DNA of 64,000 bases, from positions 2,480,001 through 2,544,000 of the forward strand of contig OX388348.1 of assembly GCA_947579665.1 (NCBI GenBank), in the 5' to 3' direction. Shown piece after piece: positions 37,271-50,153 of this stretch. The translations under genes were made by a program, and so were the position numbers. The first letter of the stretch is position 1; each line of letters begins with the position of its first letter. The notes under the pieces were generated by a model. That model worked only from the letters and a program-made list of their open reading frames with translations, did no database searches and was not told where the DNA came from. The stretch comes from Sympetrum striolatum. Taxonomy: Eukaryota; Arthropoda; Insecta; Odonata; Libellulidae.

Positions 37271-37690
37271 CGTACTGATTGTAGACATTTACAAAAACAT
37301 CCAATGTTAGCAAGTTGCCCAATATTATATTTCACTCGTTTTCTTCAGGTTCGCTTATCTTCATCGTCACACATTTGTGGATGAAATTCACTCAGAAAAA
37401 AAAGGTGACTTCTGGTAAATTACCAAATTGCGTTCTCAGCAGTACCATGCCGAAGAATGGAGAAGTCCAGCCACGTAAAAAACTCATATCCACACTGAAC
37501 CACACCGATCTACACCATGCGCACGTTGAACCGTTCAAATCACGTTGCATATTCGATCGTGAAAATGGCTGCGCGCAGCTGCGCGCCCCCCGCATGTCTT
37601 CCCGCGAAATTTGAATTCGAATTTTGAGCAGTGGAGAGAATCTCCGTTTGGAATAGAAAGCCCGGAAAGCATTTCGATGGGATATCCGCC
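37180..37690. promoter_or_regulatory. CpG-rich putative promoter of the DUF4806 gene
   Basis: CpG density rises sharply compared with the surrounding 10 kb (GGCCCGATTTCGACG, GCTGCGCGCAGCTGCGCG, TCCCGCGAAATTTG), starting about 120 bp upstream of the ATG at 37061. Two YY1-like ATGGC motifs (37240, 37565) lie in it. A CpG-rich patch at the 5' end of a gene in an otherwise depleted region is the usual mark of an unmethylated promoter. No TATA box is seen. This is inferred from composition only. Confidence 0.45.
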
Positions 37691-38289
37691 TCCGCTACAC
37701 GATGTTAATATGAATTTGCAAATATAAACAATTTTATCATTTATTTTTAGAATTTAAAATTCGAAATTAAATTCCGCATGAAGACTTCTTATGCCGGATG
37801 GAGTTTAGTGAACATATTCAATATTCATTCCAGAAGACATAGATAATTTGACTAATATTATTATCATATTGAAAATAATAATATGGCCTAATATAATGGA
37901 ATCGGACCCATTATAATTGGCAGCATTTCTACCTTATAAGGAAACAAACCGAATAATTGGAATGTTAGATGATCTCGAAACGTGCTTAGAAACACATTTC
38001 CTTTGGTATTTTCTAACTCGCCATTCCGGAATAGATTATTGAAATATTAAGTCCAGAAACCGGCTAAGTGTCTAAAAAACACTTTCCGTAGAAAGGTGTT
38101 CAATCTCTTCAGACGACCACGAAACGCATTTAGAAAGTATATTTTCCTATGGTTTCTCACCCTTCAACATTATTGCAACTTTCTGTGGTTACTGGGTTAA
38201 TATCCATGTAATATCTATACAATATTAAATGTGGACATAATGCTTTTTGGATATTGGTAAACCTTTATGGATATTGTATAAATATAACT

Positions 38290-38573
38290 TGCTACTAGGG
38301 CAGTTCCAGTCATGTTACCCAACCCTGTCACAGTGCAGTTTGAGCCTCAGTACAGTTCCAGTCATGTTACCCAGCCTTGTCACAGTGCAGTTTGAGCTCT
38401 AGTACAGTTCCAGCACAGTGATTCAGCACTGTTACAGTACAGTTCTCCTCCAAGTCCAGCTGCCATAGTACAGTCTAGCACAGAAAATTGCACTGTGACT
38501 GTGCTAAACATAGAGTTTAGTCCAGTTACAGTGCACATTTAGTACAGCCACAGTACAGATTTTTTTGTATGGG
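38290..38573 (-). repeat. CAGT-unit subterminal array, right end of the large element
   Basis: Degenerate units around CAGT(T/C)(A/C)CAGTGCAG. A ~62 bp segment (AGTTCCAGTCATGTTACCCA ... CAGTGCAGTTTGAGC) is present twice in tandem, starting near 38294 and 38356. The array ends at the TIR CAGATTTTTTTGTATGGG. Confidence 0.7.
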
Positions 38574-41274
38574 TAATCAACTTTATTTGTAACACATTCA
38601 ACCTTATACAGAAGATTCATTTTCAGGTTTATTTAGCAAATGAAAAGTTTTTGAATACCTCAAAATAGAACATAAGCAATTTGAATGAAAAGGAAAAATG
38701 AGTCATATTACAAAGAAGTCATTCTAGAGAATGATTAACAAAATATCAGTTTATGATTTCAAGTTTTAAATGTAGCTTGTCAAACTCTTCAATGTAGTTT
38801 TAGTCCCTTAATAGTTCCCTTTTATATTTCATATCACTAATGTATGTCACCAATCTGCATTCCTCCATCGTGTGATGAGTGGTTTAGGTTTTCAGATCAT
38901 ACTTATATTGAATGGTTACACAGATTCTATTCTGTGGGGATTCTGTTATGATTTTTCCAGATGTTAACTTCAAAGGTCAAAACTATGTGGGATTTGGGTG
39001 GGTTTCATCAGCTTATGGAGCTATTATCATCAATAGTGATGGCATAATTTCAACCATTGGCAGCACCTGTTAATATTCATAATCATTTATTATGCTACTG
39101 CTATGATGTTGATATTTGCCATGCTAATGGTTTAGAAGAGGAATGTCAGTATGAATTGGGAGGATAAGGTAACTTAAGATTTTATTGCACTATCTTACAA
39201 TAGCTTTTTGTCTTTGAATGTCTGATGGCGTGATGGTAGGTAATTTATTGGTAACACATTCAGAGATGTTTAGCTAATGGAACTGGTCATCATACTCATG
39301 ATAGAGTTCTGTTGGATTTATATTTTTTTCCACCCATATGAGTTATTGAGCCATATTGGTGCACAACATTCTGCTTCTGAATAAAAGAGGCTATGCTGGA
39401 GGTCTCTGGCATGCTAGCTGAGACATCCTATATGTATATATTGTCCTATATGTATATATTGTCCTATATGTATATATTGTCCTATATGTATATGTACATA
39501 TATGATAATATTTTTTGCACAACGAAATCCAGCTGCTGTATATGCTGATATTCTTATTACCTGATTTATGCATTTCTACATGGGTCTGAAGTCCAATTGT
39601 CCATATCTATTGTCTCAGAGACCTGTTATTGTTGATTGTATCATCATTTGGTGTTGTGGTGCCTTAGCCTCAAACATTGATGGTAGGATCTTAAAAATGA
39701 GGGTAAATTAGGTGACCACTGGTATATGGGTGAATTATTATATATATATTACCTATTGTGAGATATTCATTTATTGGTTATTCGATTCTATTATTAAATT
39801 CCCTCCATTACAAGTATAATAATCTGGTCATTTTCAGTTTGGTCATACATTTTACATATACTGTATCACCAAATTGAAACAGGGATCAGGTATAATGGAT
39901 GGAAGTAAATTAATTATAATAAATATAACTATCTTAGCCTTATTCCCATAAATCATGTGGTTGGCTGATGATTTTAGATAATTAGTGATGATGATAAAGA
40001 GCGATTTGGCACTGATTTTTATAGCCACATGCCCTTCCTGTCACCAACATTTATCGCAAAAATATGGGATAAGCAATGAAGCCTGGATTGCTTTCATCTA
40101 AGCAGAACATGTTGCCCACTTGACAATAGATAATTTATTATGATTTTTATCCATGCAAATCCATAGCATCCTTACAATCTCATTGATATAAGAGAGTGCA
40201 TAGATGAATAACTTTGATATGTCATTTAAGTAGAAACAGACATGCATAGATTTATTATCAATATTTTAGTATTCTACTTTGAATTCAATCTATCTAAGCC
40301 AGTTTAAGTAACCCCACGTCTCACTATTTCTACTCTCTTATTATCCTCTCTTGCATGGATTTAGTGTTTCTTCTGAATATTGTTAATCTTAGAATCATAA
40401 TTATTGATCACATTTTGCAGAAACGTTTTTAAACTGTTCTAAAAATATCTCTTCCATCTTGTATTCATGTTACATCTATTGTACGCCTTATAATCATTCG
40501 TAAAATTTTAAATTTCTTCCAAAATTTTTTAAAAATTTCTTCAAAGCCATCCACTTATGCGATATATTTCCTATGAAATTATCCAGTATTACAAAAATCA
40601 ACCTAGATCATTTTACAATCACTTTAAGAACTTGTCTGGCTGCTGAGTTTTCTTAGTCATGAACTATTTCCTCTTGTTTGTCCTGCTAATTGGTATTTAT
40701 CTTGCTTAAGCTTTTTTCTCTCCAACTTCTCTCATTGTCAGTATCACTGATTAAATTCACATGATATTCTTCTTCATTTAAATGCTTTCTTGCACCTAAA
40801 ATTACTCTAATTTTATACTCCAAATTAATATTATGTTTGCTCTAGATCACAATGACTCACTCATTCCCATCCATCATCACATCAACAATAATCTTTATTT
40901 TCTTCTTTCAGATGTCCAAGAAGTCTAATTTTTTCATATTAATTACATATTATATATGTATTATTTATGATTGTATATTCATACTATTTACATTGCTCTC
41001 TCATTTCATGAACTTTTTCACTTGGAAAAAGGACACCTAATGTCAATTCATGTCCTTGCTTTCATTTTTGATGCCAACTATTGCTTTGACTATTTGTCCT
41101 TCATACCAGCATTTTATTCATGACTGATAAAATGAAACAGGTTATTACTTTGCATACAAAAATGGAAACCACATTCATTGATAAATGTGCAATACATATG
41201 CTGACATATTTTCAATTATGAATATGATACATATAATTCTTATAAGGTAAAATTGCCTAAAAATTAAGGTACCT
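38574..41274. other. CpG-depleted non-coding stretch
   Basis: T-rich on the plus strand with almost no CG dinucleotides (about 11 in 2.6 kb by hand count). Contains the 18 bp tandem repeat at 39427-39497. No gene recognised; short frames such as 40852-41040 are low-complexity Ile/Phe-rich. Confidence 0.45.
39427..39497. repeat. Tandem repeat, 18 bp unit, about 3.8 copies
   Basis: The unit TCCTATATGTATATATTG is repeated head to tail with no change in the first three copies and a diverged last copy. Confidence 0.9.
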
Positions 41275-41623
41275 ATATATATGTTACACCCCAAACGTGT
41301 AATTGCCCATTTCATGAAATGGGCAGGCGCGTTGCCCATTTCATGAAATGGGTAATTACACGTTTGGGGTGAAAGAAACCCTACCTACCCTATTCAACCC
41401 ATCGGCGCCGCGCATATTTCACGATTTGTAGTGGAGATTAATTAATTAATTAAATATGTGCGGCAACGATGGGTTGAATAGGGTAGGTAGGGTTCCTTTC
41501 GCCCCAAACGTGTAATTGCCCAATTCATGAAATGAGCAACTTTTGCTCATTTCATGAATTGGGCAAAAAATTTGCCTATTTCATGAAATGGGCAATTACA
41601 CGTTTGGGGTGTAACATATATAT
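41275..41623. mobile_element. 349 bp nested fold-back element
   Basis: Outer ends ATGTTACACCCCAAACGTG and CACGTTTGGGGTGTAACAT are inverted. Each half contains its own hairpins built on GCCCATTTCATGAAATGGGC-type palindromes. The middle parts CCCTACCTACCCTATTCAACCC and GGGTTGAATAGGGTAGGTAGGG pair too, around an (ATTA)n centre. The CACGTTTGGGGT sequence occurs four times in all, in alternating orientation. The element stands out as CpG-containing and GC-richer in a CpG-depleted domain, so it inserted recently or is protected. No coding. Class unknown; the flanks suggest a TA-type target. Confidence 0.75.
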
Positions 41624-43745
41624 GTTGTTATTGTCACATTTGCCTCATAAAATGCAACAGTAGCTTGTGTGGTATAAAATATATTTAATTGATGTCTTGA
41701 TAGTGTTGAATGCAGTTAAGTGTTATAAGTCTCAGATAATTTGTTGTGATGTTGAATAGAAGAATGAGTGAGATAAGACGATGTAATTACAATATTTGTA
41801 CATTTAGCAGTATTTTATATGCATATTCTAACTTTAATCTTTCAAATCAAAGAAATAAATTAAAGGCTGTAGCACTAACCAACAGAGGTTTTACTATTTC
41901 TTAGACTACCTTTTTCTTTAAAATTATTAATAGAAATATAAGGCTGGTAATATGAAGACTTCAGCAGATTTAAATCTTAATATATTTTCTTCCTTTCACT
42001 CCTGATGTGCTTCAAAATTTGGGGTCCAAGGTTAAAGTCCCACCTGCTCAGCACAAAGAGTACAGACATACCTAAGGAAGAATATAGAGGTATGTAGTTT
42101 TTCCAATTTATTCCAAAAAAATGGATGACAATCGCTTTTCTCAGAATCACTTTATTTAGTTCCTATATGTAAAATCTGAAGGTAAATAGCCCATGTTTTG
42201 AGCTCTGTACACAATTTTTCTGCCATTGATTTACTATGGAAACAAATCATCCACTTCTTAAAATCTTTGGGAAGACATAGAACACTATAAGGTAAGTTTT
42301 ACACCACATTCACACAAACATTTTTTGCTCCTCATTTCTCTTGTAGTACTTTACATGTTATATTTATAAAACCTATGTTTACATTATTCACACATATTTC
42401 ACCTAAGTCTCTTTCTGGAACAAGTAACAAATCATGTGAAAACTGATGTCTCTTATACTCAGTCAAACACATAAACACTCAAACAGTTAATACACTTATG
42501 ACTGAGAATTTCACTCTCAAATTGGGTGAAAGTTTCCAACAGAGTCCTTTGAAGAATATAAATCTGGTATGCACATTTAAATGCATGAAATATTACATAT
42601 TAAAACTTACAAGGCATTGCACAGCTTAAATAAACACAAAATAACACTATTATTAAAAGTTTTGGAAATCTTAGCAGTTTTGTAATAGAGTGATACATAT
42701 GAATTTATATAAATATATGGTTTGGGATGGCAATAGCATAGCATTAACATAACATGAAATATTCTTTGAGAAAAATGGAAAATAAAGTGGAGTAAGGAAA
42801 ATTAACGAGGAATTTTCCAGATACTGAGGTTGAGAATTGAGAAATTATTATTATTTTTCCTGTATACCTAAGCATGAATATTGCAAGTAATCAAGTTAAA
42901 AACGTTGCAACTTGACTAGAACCTTTTAAATCTTTCTAATGTAAATCAATTATGAGATAATTATTGTTTACATAAATTTGGAAAGAAGGTTATTTATAAA
43001 TAAATTAAGTAAAGTTATCAGTTAGAAACGAAAAATGATATCGGTGGCCAGAAATTCATTAGATGTTGCAAAAAATATTCTTAACCATGCTTATGTTTTT
43101 GTATATGCTTTCATACTTTCTTAACCATGATAGATATCAATACTGAATAAACATCATACAAGGTTTTAACTTTAGTGCTCCCTTGCTTTACTTTACTAAA
43201 TTCAATCATATCAGTATATGCCTTCTCCCTTATTTTTGTAAAAGGGCTAAGGCATCCCTCAAAATATGGATTTATGAATATGATAAAATCCAATACTTAT
43301 TGTGTACTTCATACTCATGAATAAAATAATGTAAAAAATAATGCCAAAAGTTGAAAAAATAATTGTATTTTTACTAAATATTTCATTATTTTCTTCAATC
43401 CCATTTTAAATAAAAGTCAAAATATTTTAATCTTTCCAATTGGTTTTAATGAAAGATTGTACCATAAATGTCTAAATACCATGGTTACATTACTCTCTGG
43501 CCATACATTTACTCATTGAAGGGACAATGCATCTTGCGATGATGAGCTATTTTCAAATTTACCATAATGATGGATCTCCTTCCTCTTATAATCAAATAAG
43601 GAAGTTAAGTTTGTATGTTTACAGTGAAATATTGGATATAGAACTATTATGAAGTGATTTATGAAATTAACAGAATATAACTGCAGATGCATTTGTATGA
43701 TGGCTCCCATTTTCTGTATAAAATTCCATGGATATTCTTCTAGAC
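41624..43745. other. CpG-depleted non-coding stretch
   Basis: AT-rich, nothing recognised. The small minus-strand frame at 43111-43293 is unassigned. Confidence 0.4.
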
Positions 43746-44129
43746 CAGCGGTTCCCAACTGGTGGGTCGCAACCAACTAGTGGGCTGCAGAAGGGTTACA
43801 GAGGGGTTGCAACTTGATCTTAAAACTATCAGAAACCATCAAATAAACCATCAGAAAAGATAAGAAAAATCTAAAAAACTTGAATTGTGTTTTGTTGGTT
43901 TTTTTGGTTCTTGATTTTTGGCATCTGGGGCAGAACCACCACATCCCTCCCACAGTCAGACAAGTGGTGCACACAATATATATTTGTAATATTTGAGATT
44001 AAAGTATACAAACATAAGGAAGGGATATGACACAAATAAGGTTTTTTACTCCACCATGGACCGATGTACCGTGAAGGTATTCCGATAAGGAAAGGTGGGT
44101 CGCCAGCTGAAAAGGGTTGGGAACCACTG
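43746..44129. mobile_element. hAT-like non-autonomous element
   Basis: The ends CAGCGGTTCCCAACT (43746) and GGTTGGGAACCACTG (44129) are inverted and match the widespread hAT terminal pattern CAGNGGTTCCCAAC. Next to them lies GGTGGGTCGC, inverted at the other end as GTGGGTCGCC. Flanking 8-mers TTCTAGAC and CTCAAGAC agree at six of eight positions, as expected for an old 8 bp target duplication. The 384 bp interior has no transposase frame. Confidence 0.75.
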
Positions 44130-46639
44130 CTCAAGACTGAATCTTTTCCTTATGAAATGTAAAAGTGTTTCTAAAATAAAAAAACGATATTAAGAGTCAA
44201 TGAGCAGTTAAATGGAAGAATTTTACTATACATGAGCAACAAATTGTTTGCTTAACTGAATTGTAAACTAAGAAGATGTATCAATGTGTAAATCATAACT
44301 GATATATCTCATCAAAATAATTTAAACACACATAAAGTACATTAGTCCATTCATATGCAATTCATAATCACATGATTGAATATTGTTCAAAATGAAAATG
44401 CTAACTGCAGAAGCCCATAAGGGTAATGAGTGCCAACATGCAAAATCTCTACTTTGTTCGAAAATATTAATGACCTGCTTTGATGAATAATCACATGAAC
44501 TCATTACTCTATCACTTCATACAAAAGGGTTGAGAAGGAAAAAAAAGATATTATCTCTGCTATTTCCTTAAAGGGGTCAAAGGAGTCAGATATGTGTGAG
44601 GATAGAAGGGCTAATTACTCAAATTCATTTTGAATTGGGCATATGAGAGTGTATGATCTTGGTAAAATTGATGATACCAGTAAACTCTCAAAATAACTCA
44701 ATTAAAAATTCTATATCCTGAATCTTGTGTGTAAATCTGAGATTGATATTTGTGTTATGGATGAAGTACCTACTCAAAAGGATATCTGGTGACCACAAAA
44801 AGAGAAGGTTTGGGAGCCAACTTTTGCTTCTCTACAAACTGAATTACTTATTGATATTTTGCAAATTCATGTATGAATAGAAAGTGGCAGTGAAATAAGA
44901 AGATCCTTTAACTAATATGAAGATGATTAATTGATTAAAGACAGAAAATTAATATAACTATTGATTTATGAACTTATACTTCATATGAATAAGTATAATC
45001 AAATTTAAATACAAAAATATCATATAAGAAGTAAATTTTATGAAACAGTGTAAATATTGTAAGAAATTTTGAAATTATATCAATGAAACAAGAGTTACTA
45101 TTTTTTTGTGATATAAAAAGATATTTATTTAGTGTCCAAAGAAAATTGCTTTGGAAAAATTCTTTTGGTTGAATATTATAATTTTATGATATGGAACATG
45201 CAAGATAGCATGCTAAAAGCTAAACTTAAGATTTTAACTTATATCGTGAAACTTGAGAGACAACCTGTACTAGGAAGATCCATCATTACCAAGAAAAATC
45301 TCAATAATAACTACCTATTCATTTGGTCTTTACTCCAAAGAAAAAAAATATTGATGAATTTGTTTTCATTAGACATCTGGTATTGAAGAGTTCTCATTTT
45401 CTCATTATATTATCTTTTAAAAACAGCAGACAAAGGATATAAATTTGTTAATGCAAATATTATTGATGTAATGATGAGTATTGTGAAACTATGGCTGTAC
45501 TAGATAAAATAATTCTTCAATCCTTTTTGGTGCATGAAATTTAAAATGCTACATAGTTTTTTACAGAAACATCATCATGATAATTCCAAAAATCAATAGG
45601 CATAAAAAATATTCTATAAGGAAAATGTAAGAATTGGAGATATAACATTCTGATGGAATGTGCTAATGAAAAAATGGAACATAATTGAAATCGAAAAAAG
45701 AAATGGATTGATGAAGATCTTTGGTATAACAAAGAGATACAGCTTGATACAGAGACATATTAAAATTTCAAAGGAATTTATTCATAAAAACTTCTGAAGT
45801 TAAATATGTCTCTGTATTGAATATATTTTATACATTAAATATCAATATATACATAGGCAAATACTGAAAAACTTCACAACACAATTACTTGATCACTATT
45901 TGCCTCTTGGAAGTGAGCATAAAATCTCAATTCCTATTACATTAAAAATCACTGCTCTGGACACCTTAAAGGACCATCTCCCACAGAATTTGTAAAAACC
46001 AAATTTCCACAAAGAAATGTTTCTCCTGAAGCTAGCCAGCCATATGTTCCATAAACAACTAGAAAATATTCTTAAAATTATTTACAGGATATAGACATGG
46101 CACAGTCTTTACACTTTCTAGCATCTAAGTTTTTTTTGGTTCATTGCAACAGGTCATTAGGTTTGATAATCCTAAAATTTAGTGTTTTATACAACCAACT
46201 GATAAAAGTATCTGCGTGAGAAAATAATGTTTCATTCTGGGGTATTTGATATTTATTCATCTATATGTAGATAAGAATGAAAAACTCATCTCATATTTTA
46301 ATCCTGATCGAGTCTTTGATACATGTTAGTAATTTTCAGTTCGTAGGAAGAGAGGTAATATCACCCTTGCCAGTTGACTATGCTTTGTCTGGGACCTTGG
46401 GATATCCTCTGGAAATTCACTACAAAAGCTGGAAACTCTGATATTTCCATGGACTAGAACTTGCATCACTGTATTCCAAGCAGTCAGAAGACATCATTAC
46501 TGGAGTAGATCTTGGGCCAGGTGATCCCATAGCTTCTTGGTCATCCAAAGTACCCACCTATCAAACAAACAAGAAATCATTATTGATCCATTTATTCATT
46601 TTTTTAATCTGCTAATTTATGGGATAATGGTTAAACACC
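44130..46639. other. CpG-depleted non-coding stretch
   Basis: AT-rich. A 15 bp inverted pair (ATACAGAGACATAT at about 45744 and ATATGTCTCTGTAT at about 45805) is the only structure seen. No gene recognised. Confidence 0.4.
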
Positions 46640-47090
46640 TAGCTCCTCTCTGTAAGAGGCATTCCTTAATTTTTGTGCCCTTATATACCCTTTGACAGCA
46701 GGAAGGATTTCATTTCAGATGACTCTGTCTTAACTTTTTGTTTTGTTGCCGAATTTCTGAGCCATACAACATAATATTAACTGTAATTACATTATAAAGA
46801 GTTTATTTTCTTATTATATCCTTTAAAGTTCTTCTTATAGTCCTTCATATCATCTGGAAAACTTTAATTTTATTTGTGATACATTTCTTCATCCTCATCA
46901 TTGGCTACATAGCATTTCAAATACTGAAAATGGGACACCTGTTCCAGAATTAGATCTTCTATGACAATTTTTGTTCTTACCGGATCATTTCCTAAGAATG
47001 CAATAGTTTTTGTTTTAACTTTTGAAATTTTCTGGTTGTGCATATTACTCAGTCGTTGTAATTTGTGAACTGCTATTTGTAATAAATATT
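46640..47090 (-). pseudogene. Decayed reverse-transcriptase fragment of a non-LTR element
   Basis: The minus-strand translation gives LQIAVHKLQRL, then KISKVKTKTIAFLGND, PVRTKIVIEDLILEQVSHF and QYLKC. This is the familiar insect RT tract in which KTKxMAFxGxxPxRSK precedes an FxYLGC motif. After a stop and frameshifts, further pieces resembling the LYGSE and SSEMKFL region appear toward 46650. No frame stays open over the whole length. This is an old, partial copy with the endonuclease and catalytic YxDD part missing. Confidence 0.65.
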
Positions 47091-50000
47091 TAGTACCTAC
47101 ATTTCTTGAATATTAACTTGGTCATTAGGATTTTATATTTTAATATGCTTCATTACTCTTAAAAATTTCCTAATCCTATTGACATGCTTAAAAGATATAG
47201 AGAAACTGGCCCTTGAATAATCAAAACTTAAGAAATTAATAAGAGGGTTTTGGTAAGCATGTAATGGCTGCTAAATGTCAATACAATACTTCATTAAAAA
47301 ATCAATGGTAAACTAAATTCAAAAATTTATATTCATTTCAATTGATAATGAGCTCAGGTATATTTTATGACCAATTAAATTTTCCATACACACTTCTCTT
47401 CTGAAATAAGTATCTTTTGCATGCTACTAAATCTCAGCATTTTTCTCAAAATATCTCTCCAATTTAATTTTGAATAAATGTAAAAAAATGTCAATTCAAT
47501 CTTACAGTCCACTGCCATCCTCTATTCATTAGACTTGGCATATTAACAGTATCTACGTTTACTACAGTAGGCTATTGGTGAAAAACATACAAGTATGTAA
47601 TACTTCATAAGGAATACTTCTGTTCATTCCTATCATAACAGAAAAAATAATGATATTTCAATAGTATCAGTTATTAGGTGACTTTAAAGGGACCAAGAGC
47701 TATGTCCCTTTAACCATTTAATCATCTACCAAAGAACATGAAAGATGAGGTGAACATACCATACCATACATATTTCTACTTCTTGACTTGTCCAAGAAAC
47801 ATAAATTTGTATTGTTTCTTTAAGACAAATAAATATATCATTACTATTATATTTATGGTAGTATTATAATATCATAGTACTCTTCTATATCTAATTTCCC
47901 AAATTATAAATCACCATCAAAACCTTAAAAAAATAGATTTACCAAGAATTTATAATGAGTGTTCTTTAAAAATTCAATTTCAAATTCATCTACAAGTTAA
48001 TTTATAAATAAATCATGAAATAAAAATCAAAATTGTCTTTTAGTTGAGTAATGATATACATTTAGAACTTAGAGCAATATTCTTGGAAGTGTAGCATTTG
48101 ATGTACTCCAATAGTGTTTTAATTTGTTTATATTGATAATTACCTTTGGTGATGTTTCCTCAGTATGCCAGAGCTGCATCTAATGAAAATTTAATAAAGA
48201 TCTTTTAATATAAAAAAATCAGAGGAATCTAAAATTATTTTATGAAAGTCAGTATTTTGCTATTTTATTTGCTAATAACCAAGATTATTATTCAATTTTT
48301 GTTTCCCCTTTAAAAATACCAAGCATCACATGTTCATTTCATGACTAAATGTATTTTAGGTGCTGTATCAGAGTTCTTTAATTTTCTTTTGTTTCTCAGA
48401 TGTGTGTTAAAATATGCCCAAGGTAACTTCACATTGTAAAATTATGAATTATTGAGTTTTGTTGCCATGTCTGCTCATCCAACTAAAATAATTTTTGAAA
48501 AAATTGAGGAACATGTTTATGATCCATTTTTCAAGTCAGATTTGCCTGCATATGACATTTTCCTGTTCTTCTTGATAATTACAAGATAGGGCATCAAATA
48601 CTTGATACCATTGAGTATTTAAAGTAAAAATGCCATTGATATCCATCTTATGAATATGACTCTGTGAGGGAATTCTAATAAATATATTATGGAGATTAAA
48701 TTATGCTATATGGACATATTTATTGAAGAAAATTACCAACCCAGAAAGGAAAACTATTTATTAGTTATAAATTTGTAGATATTAATTCATTAAAGTTAAT
48801 AATAATGTGTTCATAATTGGGACTTCTTTGACAAAAATTTGTTTAGATACATACATTTATTGTAGTTAGGATAATATGTATAGAAAGGGATGATTATTTG
48901 GCCCAATTGGTGGTGACATTCAGAGCTTACTTGAGTTTTAAGAACTTTTGGAATTACATACATGTGTTGACCAATTCTATAAGATAATTGATAATAGAAT
49001 AAAATTCTAATTTAGACAAAATGAAGAGGAAAATATAACTCACAGGAAATTAAAAATGAGAAAGAGAAAATCATTATCAATTTTAATCCTTATTGATACT
49101 TGCCCAGTAATCCTAAATTTGCCCTAGTGATATATTTAGAAGTTAGCCATCAGATAATTTAGTTGGGAGGGCTGAAATTTTAAGTCAACATCAGTTATGC
49201 CAAAATTTATACATAATCCTTAGAAATACATAGCAATCTATGCATCATTATCCAACTTATTTCATTAAATTGTACATATGTATCTTATAACATTTCATAT
49301 TATAAATGGCAGTACAAACAGAATATAATTTATAAGTGCATTCTAAAAAAGAATATTTAATAGAATAAAACCATTAACTTCATGACTAAATGTCTTAAAT
49401 AAATAAGAAAAGAGTAATTATTAATATCTAAATAATCAATAAGATAGATGATATTTAAAACCACTATGAATTTCACTAACAATAAGCATTAAAAGAAAAT
49501 ACACAGTAGAGTATGAATATAAAAAGTTGACAATCACATTCATTTATCGAAAACAATCTTCTTGCTGTTGCCATGCAAAATAAATGTCATTCCAACATCA
49601 ATATAATGGATTGTTACTCACTCATGCCTAACACAGTGTTATCATAAGACCTACATAGAACTAATGCAGATAATTATATGTCAAAGAAATTAAATTCTTT
49701 ACTTGGATAGACTATATAATAAAATAAATTTTATAATATAACCCTATAGTTTACTTTCCTCATGAATCGAACAGCATGATGAATGTGTGCCAATTAAGCC
49801 TTTTAGTACAAGTTTCTTGAGTATATCAATGAGTTCATCAGATCCTCACAATCTTCCAAGAAGTTTGAAAACTACTATACACAGATGATATCAAAAGAGC
49901 CCTGTGTGAACTGATTACAAGGATAAAGAAAATTAAATCCACAATTGAAAATATGGCTCAGGCAGCATTAATTCTCTAGTGAACCAAACATTAGTTTCTG

Positions 50001-50153
50001 GCTCATTCTTTTGTTGTTTCTTCCAAAACGGGAATTGATACATACCATCTGAATGGATGTCCATTAGATGAATCACATGCCTCAACAGTTTTCTTTTCAA
50101 TTCCATTGCCTAAGCAACACCTCCCACTAGCTCAGAGCATACTTGAAATTATA
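47091..50153. other. CpG-depleted non-coding stretch
   Basis: AT-rich DNA with no open frame of 60 codons or more and no repeat recognised. Confidence 0.45.

Larger units (their letters stand above)
34821..38573. mobile_element. Large TIR-bounded element carrying the DUF4806 gene (candidate DNA transposon)
   Basis: The two ends are inverted copies. Left, 34821 on: CCCATACAAAAAAATCTG. Right, ending 38573: CAGATTTTTTTGTATGGG. By hand alignment about 50 of the first 58 positions match, and TA lies directly outside both ends. Inside the TIRs both ends carry runs of degenerate CAGTnCAG units (34838-34970 and 38290-38550). Further in lie ACAATATCC motifs, near 35150 and 35213 on the left, and their reverse complements near 38248 and 38268 on the right. 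This mirrored subterminal layout suggests one element with transposase-binding arrays. It contains the four-exon DUF4806 gene and a CpG-rich block, but no transposase was recognised. The shared flank Y at the 11.6 kb copy leaves the exact unit uncertain. Confidence 0.55.

Noticed and set aside
36851..37614. Plus-strand frames around the DUF4806 first exon and CpG patch
   Set aside because: They are antisense to a spliced coding exon or lie in the promoter-like patch, with no domain or consistent splice pattern.
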